Positions 8,091-11,989 of a stretch of 11,989 nucleotides of DNA are shown in pieces (the first letter of the stretch is position 1; each line of letters starts with the position of its first letter). The translations under genes and the position numbers were made by a program. The notes below the pieces were generated by a model. It was not told the origin of the DNA, ran no database searches, and was given only the letters and a program-made list of their open reading frames with translations. The stretch is taken from the NCBI GenBank assembly GCA_049315825.1, contig JBMOJK010000023.1, positions 1-11,989 of the forward strand, read 5' to 3'. Source of the stretch: JBMOJK01 sp049315825 (GTDB lineage Bacteria > Patescibacteriota > Gracilibacteria > BD1-5 > UBA2023).

Positions 8091-10328
8091 ATGACTTCAG
8101 AGATAAAAAATACCACACTTATTGCGCCAGTTGATTACTCAAAAGTTGAGAAAATAGTCGATGATATTATTGAGGTGGTACACGGCTATATGACCGGGGT
8201 TTCTCGTGAGCATATCGAGATAGAAATTCGACGTGCATACATCTTTGCCCGAGATGCACACGAAGGACAGTTTCGCAAGTCAGGTGATCCATACATCATT
8301 CATCCAGCTGAAACAGCCAAAATTCTTACGATCCTGAAGCCTGATCTGATTACGCTTCAGTGTGCATTCTTGCATGATGTTGCCGAAGATACAGAACGTA
8401 CGATTGAGGAAATTGCAATAGCCTTCTGACCAGAAGTTGCACACATCGTTTCCGGTATGGAGAAGCTTTCTAAGGTAAAATACCGCGGAGAAGAGCGCTC
8501 GATTGGGAGTATGCGAAAGATGTTTGTCGCAATGAGTGAAGATATGCGTCTCATCCTGGTAAAGTTCGCAGATCGCATCCACAACATGCGCACACTCGAT
8601 CATCATCCAGATCCAGAAAAACGCAGGAGAATTGCGCTTGAAACACTCAATATTTACGCTCCGATCGCGGACCGTCTTGGTATTTTCGACTTCAAGGAAA
8701 TGCTCGAAACTGAGTGTTTTCGCATACTCTTTCCGGATGATTATGCCCGTATAACCAAGGAACTTGCAGAACTTGCTGATGAGCAAAATGTCTTCCTGTA
8801 TGAAGCAAAACACATGCTTTTGGATTTCATGCCGGAGCATATCGCAATTTATGAGGTATCTTCGCGTATTAAATCCCCGTACAGCATCTATAAAAAGATG
8901 AATCGGAAGGGCTATGAGCATGTAAATGATTTATATGATCTCTTTGCATTGCGTATCATCACAGATGACATACCTCAGTGCTATGAGCTGCTAGGGCTTA
9001 TACATAACCGCTATACTCCAGTCCCAAAGCGAATAAAAGACTATATTGCCCTCCCAAAGCCGAATGGATACCAGTCCATACATACCACTATTCTTGGAAT
9101 GCTCCAGGATCACAGGCAGCTCCCAACCGAGATTCAAATCCGCACCCTTGCTATGCATAAGCAGGCTGAGATTGGCATTGCAGCGCATTTTGAATATAGC
9201 GAGTCTGGTAAGTCTGAGTTTGCTAAGGATATTTACTGGGTAAATGAACTTAAAGAACTCCTTGCATCTACTGCGGATGGAGAACTTATCTTCGAGATGA
9301 AGAATAATGTATTCGATGATCGAATATTTCTCTTCACACCAAAAGGAGCGGTGATCAATCTTCCAAAAGAATCTACCCCAGTGGATTTTGCTTACGCAAT
9401 CCATTCAGAGCTTGGAAATCAGCTTGCTATCGCAAAGGTGAACGGAAAGGTGGTTCCACTTGACTCTGCCCTTCATAACGGCGATCGTGTGGAGATTGTC
9501 ACTGACAAGAATAAATGACCATCAGTTACATGGCTTTCGTTCGTTAAGACATCACGTGCAAAAGAAGTTATCCGATCAAGCATCAATCGTGAGCAACGTG
9601 AGATGCTTATCGAGCGAGGGCGGTTCGTACTTTCGAGCTATCTCGAAAAGCACTTCGGCAAGTGACTCGACAAGGATCTCTCGCTTCTCAAGCACGTTGA
9701 TGGGCGCGTGCTTGATACAAAGTGAAAAGAAGAGATTCTTCTTCAGATCGGGAATCTTTCTCGAAAACCAGGTTCTGTAGTTCGTGCGATCGAGGGAATC
9801 ACCCTTCCATCTATCAAGGCCGAAGAGCCAAAAAAGACTCGTAAAAAAACGCTCCCAGAACTCGAAGAACATGGATTTGGTGAATTGATTATCGGGGGGC
9901 AAACGGGTATTCCACACCGTTTTGCAAAGTGTTGTCATCCCGAACCAGGAGATCGTGTGGTGGGATATATCAATAAGACCGGAGTCAATATTCATAAAGT
10001 CGCTTGTGCGTCTATTCGTAACGGAAGTCTCGACAGACTTATTCCAGCTTCTTGGTCCAATGTGGAAGGATTGCCATCCAAACTGCGTATCAAGATATTG
10101 GTAGAGAATCGTATCGGAGTACTGCGCAAGCTTACGGATATTCTTTATATTATGCATATAAGCATCGATGAGATTTCGCTAAAATCCGAATGAAAAGAAG
10201 ATCTTGCGTGGCTCTACTTGTTGCTTTCTATGGAAGAGGAAGATTATTATCTCTATGATCGACTTATTGAACGTGTAAGACTTTCTATTCCTGAGTTTAG
10301 AGAGGCTGTACTCATGGAGATGACATAA
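8091..10328 (+). CDS. rel: Bifunctional (p)ppGpp synthetase/hydrolase Rel/SpoT (UGA=Gly)
   Basis: 745 residues, stop TAA, the normal size of a long RelA/SpoT enzyme, which makes and degrades the alarmone (p)ppGpp. Five TGA codons are read as Gly (113, 476, 525, 545, 701). The HD hydrolase domain (about 45-200) keeps H71 (IIHPAET), H95-D96 and E99-D100 (HDVAEDT) and FADRIHNMRTL, so hydrolysis is expected. The synthetase domain (about 255-370) has RIKDYIALPKPNGYQSIHT from 314 and EIQIRT from 347. RIKD is the RxKD form typical of bifunctional enzymes, unlike the ExDD of synthetase-only RelA. A TGS domain spans about 411-473. The zinc-finger region has C614, C615, H635 and C639, and an ACT domain covers about 664-745. 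Gly113 (FGPEVA) sits at a family-conserved glycine. It is transcribed alone, between two hairpins. Confidence 0.95.
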
Positions 10329-10359
10329 AATAATCCCGCTCATGCGGGATTATTTTATG
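10324..10359. terminator. Bidirectional terminator overlapping the stop codons of rel and tatD
   Basis: A perfect inverted repeat of 16 bases per arm (10324-10339 and 10344-10359) with loop TCAT, GC-rich at the top (CCCGC/GCGGG) and A/T tracts at the base. The rel TAA (10326-10328) lies in one arm and the tatD TAA (10355-10357, - strand) in the other, so the same symmetric element supplies both stop codons and termination in both directions. Confidence 0.85.
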
Positions 10360-11206
10360 CTGATGGATGTTCGAGCTGGTAAAATCTGAAGCTATTCTCG
10401 AAGACGGTTTTTTTCACAACTCCAGGATCTTCTTCTCTGAGCTCCTGGAGTTTATCAAGGACGTATTTTGTAAATCCTAGCTCGTTCATCTCTCATCGTT
10501 TTGGGACGGGTGTGAGAAACGGAGCATCCGTTTCTATAAGGATACGATCGAGCGGGATATTGCGCGCGGCTTCTTGGATATCGGGAGCATTCTTGTAGGT
10601 GAGAATGCCTGAGAAACTGAAATAGATATCATCTGAGTATTCGAGGAGTTCTTTGGCAAATTCCCAGTTTTCACTGAAACAGTGGATCACACAGTGGGTT
10701 ACTCCGTAGAGTTTGAGGTATTTGATCGTATCTGCACTTGCATCGCGTGAATGGATTACGAGTGGGAGATTATATTCTTTTGCGAGCCTTGCTTGCGTTT
10801 CGAACCAGAAATATTGTTCGGATTTTTGAGTGTCGGTTTTGTCAGATTCGAGATAGTGATAGTCGAGGCCGGTTTCACCGATTGCGACTACGTGTTTGCG
10901 ATTTGTCTCGATCAGATCTCGCATGGTTGCGATGATACCTTCACGGGTTTCTGGTAGTTCGTTTCCACTTGCACTGGAGCGTGTTTTGCGAGTACTGGGA
11001 TCTTGTGCATCTACCGGATGAAAACCAACTGTTGCGTAAAAGTTTGGGTATTTTTTAGCAAGATTGATCGCAGAAATAGAGCTCGCTATATCGCATCCAA
11101 TCTGAACTGAGTGCGTGACTCCGAGGGTTTTCATATTTGCAATAATCTCTTCTTCTCGTGGAACAAGTTGATCAAAATACAGGTGCGAATGTGTATCGAA
11201 AATCAT
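10355..11206 (-). CDS. tatD: TatD family metal-dependent deoxyribonuclease (UGA=Gly)
   Basis: 283 residues, stop TAA. TatD enzymes are metal-dependent nucleases of the amidohydrolase (TIM-barrel) superfamily, linked to DNA repair and quality control. The metal ligands are visible: H6 and H8 (DTHSHLYF), E111 (GETGLDYHY), H152 (VIHSRDA), H175 (VIHCFS) and D227 (IETDAPFLTPVPKRG). The single TGA is Gly238, the conserved glycine of the PxRG-x-x-NE motif. Stopping there would remove the last 46 residues. A Ser/Thr-rich insert at about 70-90 is longer than usual. The start is MIFDTHSH: its ATG shares one base with the csaA TAA (TAATG), so the gene is probably coupled to csaA. A frame six residues longer exists but begins inside csaA. 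Confidence 0.93.
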
Positions 11207-11541
11207 TAGTATATTCGGGTTCAAAGTGGAACTTCTTCGTCGAGTGTGAGTAAAACTACACCTCCTTCGCCGTCTGCACCCGTTACGAGTACTTCCGAGA
11301 TAAATGGCCCGATCTGCCGAGGATGAAAGTTGGTAACCGCAACGATGAGCCTGTTTGTGAGGGATTCTTTTGTGTACTTGTGTGTAATCTGTGCGCTCGA
11401 TCGTTTGATTCAGATCTCAGCACCGAAATCAATGGTCAACTTGTAGGCTGGTTTTCGAGCTTCAGGAAAATCCTCAACCGCAATGATGCGTCAGGCTCGC
11501 ATTTCTACTGAGAAAAATACCGAAGGATCAATCGTAGTCAT
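11206..11541 (-). CDS. csaA: CsaA-type tRNA-binding domain protein (UGA=Gly)
   Basis: 111 residues, stop TAA. It is a stand-alone EMAP/OB-fold tRNA-binding domain of the CsaA/YgjH family, described as a tRNA-binding or export-associated chaperone-like protein. Visible hallmarks are VEMRAGRI, VEDFPEARKPAYKLTIDFG, EIGIKRSSAQIT, YTKESL, NFHPRQIGPF-SEVLV and a C-terminal VPLGTRIY. Three glycines (17, 44, 107) are encoded by TGA, about a third of its Gly codons, and all three align with glycines expected in the family. Read with the standard code the gene disappears altogether. It is the first gene of a csaA-tatD operon and diverges from nth. An A/T-rich segment (11563-11573) about 20-35 bases upstream probably holds its promoter, which cannot be placed precisely. 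Confidence 0.92.
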
Positions 11542-11542
11542 C

Positions 11543-11570
11543 TTGTATACAAAAGGAAAACTTATATTAT
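11543..11570 (+). promoter_or_regulatory. Putative nth promoter in the csaA/nth divergent gap
   Basis: TTGTAT (11543-11548), 16-base spacer, TATTAT (11565-11570), followed 21 bases later by the nth ATG at 11592. The same A/T-rich stretch probably carries the csaA promoter on the other strand (TTGCAA then TATAAG with an 18-base gap is possible). The boxes are imperfect. Confidence 0.4.
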
Positions 11571-11591
11571 CCAGATTCTCATCTTTGCAAA

Positions 11592-11989
11592 ATGCGCCTC
11601 AAAAATAGTTCAGAAGCTACGCAAATCATAAACACGGTTTCTGAGTTATATGGCTGAACCGTAATCGAACTTGATTATGAAACTCCGTTTCAGTTGCTCA
11701 TCGCAGTTATTTTGTCTGCGCAAACAACGGATAAGCAGGTGAATCGTATTACTCCGCCGCTCTTCCGGTTGGTTAAAGAGCCAAAGGATCTACTTATGCT
11801 CGATATGGATCAGGCGCTTGAATTTCTCAAATACATAAACTATTTCCGTAATAAGACGAAATTCATCTACGGTTGCGCGCAAAAACTGGTTGATGAATTT
11901 GAACAGGTAATCCCCAATGATCTCACGGTTCTCATGACATTCCCAGGGGTTGGAGTGAAGACTGCAAAAGTGGTGCTGAGCGTACTTTA
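11592..11989 (+). CDS. nth: Endonuclease III, N-terminal part (cut by the window edge, UGA=Gly)
   Basis: 132 residues are visible before the window ends; the family is about 210 long. Endonuclease III is a base-excision repair DNA glycosylase/AP lyase for oxidised pyrimidines. The sequence aligns well with E. coli Nth: TPFQLLIAVILSAQTTDKQVN, then YINYFRNKTKFI, and the helix-hairpin-helix FPGVGVKTAKVVL. K123 corresponds to the catalytic lysine (K120 in E. coli). The catalytic aspartate and the 4Fe-4S cluster cysteines would lie past the edge, so activity cannot be judged. Gly22 is encoded by TGA (11655-11657). The start is the first ATG in frame, with no Shine-Dalgarno sequence. It diverges from csaA across a 50-base gap. 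Confidence 0.92.

Noticed and set aside
8427..8429. Selenocysteine or UGA=Trp at in-frame TGA codons
   Set aside because: The TGA sites are too many (23), have no visible SECIS-like hairpins after them, and fall on glycine columns in CsaA, TatD, Rel and PheT. Trp is encoded by TGG.
9460..9780. A separate + strand ORF inside rel
   Set aside because: It is in another frame over the TGA-containing part of rel. The rel frame continues through into the zinc-finger and ACT domains.
10493..11224. TatD starting MNPNIL and ending at 10493
   Set aside because: The start lies inside csaA, while MIFDTHSH is the canonical TatD start. The end at 10493 is a TGA at the conserved PxRG glycine, and the frame continues to TAA at 10355.
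1..11989. tRNA, rRNA, CRISPR array or insertion sequence
   Set aside because: I scanned the gaps and genes by eye and saw no cloverleaf with a T-loop motif, no spaced direct repeats, no transposase and no terminal inverted repeats with target duplications. All intergenic gaps are under about 92 bases.

Overview
The window comes from a bacterium that reads UGA as glycine (translation table 25), which places it with the candidate phyla Gracilibacteria or Absconditabacteria of the CPR/Patescibacteria. Read with the standard code, almost every gene here breaks at TGA. Read with UGA as Gly, nine complete or 3'-complete genes run cleanly to TAA (7) or TAG (2), none stops at TGA, and I count 23 in-frame TGA codons in eight genes. 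Several of these fall where the protein family has a conserved glycine (CsaA, TatD, Rel, PheT). Tryptophan is encoded by TGG, for example in the thrombospondin repeats, so UGA=Trp does not fit. I cannot choose between the two phyla from this window.

Layout. Left third (1-3414, + strand): the 3' end of a secreted-looking Cys-containing protein, then a 1048-residue secreted, Cys-rich protein with a signal peptide and three ADAMTS-like thrombospondin type-1 repeats, closed by a long perfect hairpin. Middle (3506-5494): a 385-residue protein with two HD domains of YfbR type, the first having lost its metal ligands. Converging on it from the - strand is a two-gene operon made of a small type IV secretion pilin-like protein and a two-TM membrane protein. 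The two genes overlap by one base (TAATG). Centre and right (5586-10328, + strand): full-length pheT (phenylalanyl-tRNA synthetase beta chain) and a full-length bifunctional Rel/SpoT (p)ppGpp enzyme, each closed by a hairpin. Right end: a - strand csaA-tatD operon, again joined by TAATG, converges on rel through a shared palindrome. A divergent nth (endonuclease III) is cut by the window edge.

The genes do not form one pathway. The window combines cell-surface genes (TSR protein, pilin, membrane protein) with translation, stringent-response and DNA-repair housekeeping genes. No mobile element, CRISPR array, tRNA or rRNA was seen. No intergenic gap exceeds about 91 bases; the longest are 3415-3505 (terminator plus leader) and 5495-5585 (divergent promoters).

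No gene start has a recognisable Shine-Dalgarno sequence. At two starts (pilin and rel) a good -35/-10 promoter ends exactly six bases before the ATG, which predicts leaderless mRNAs.
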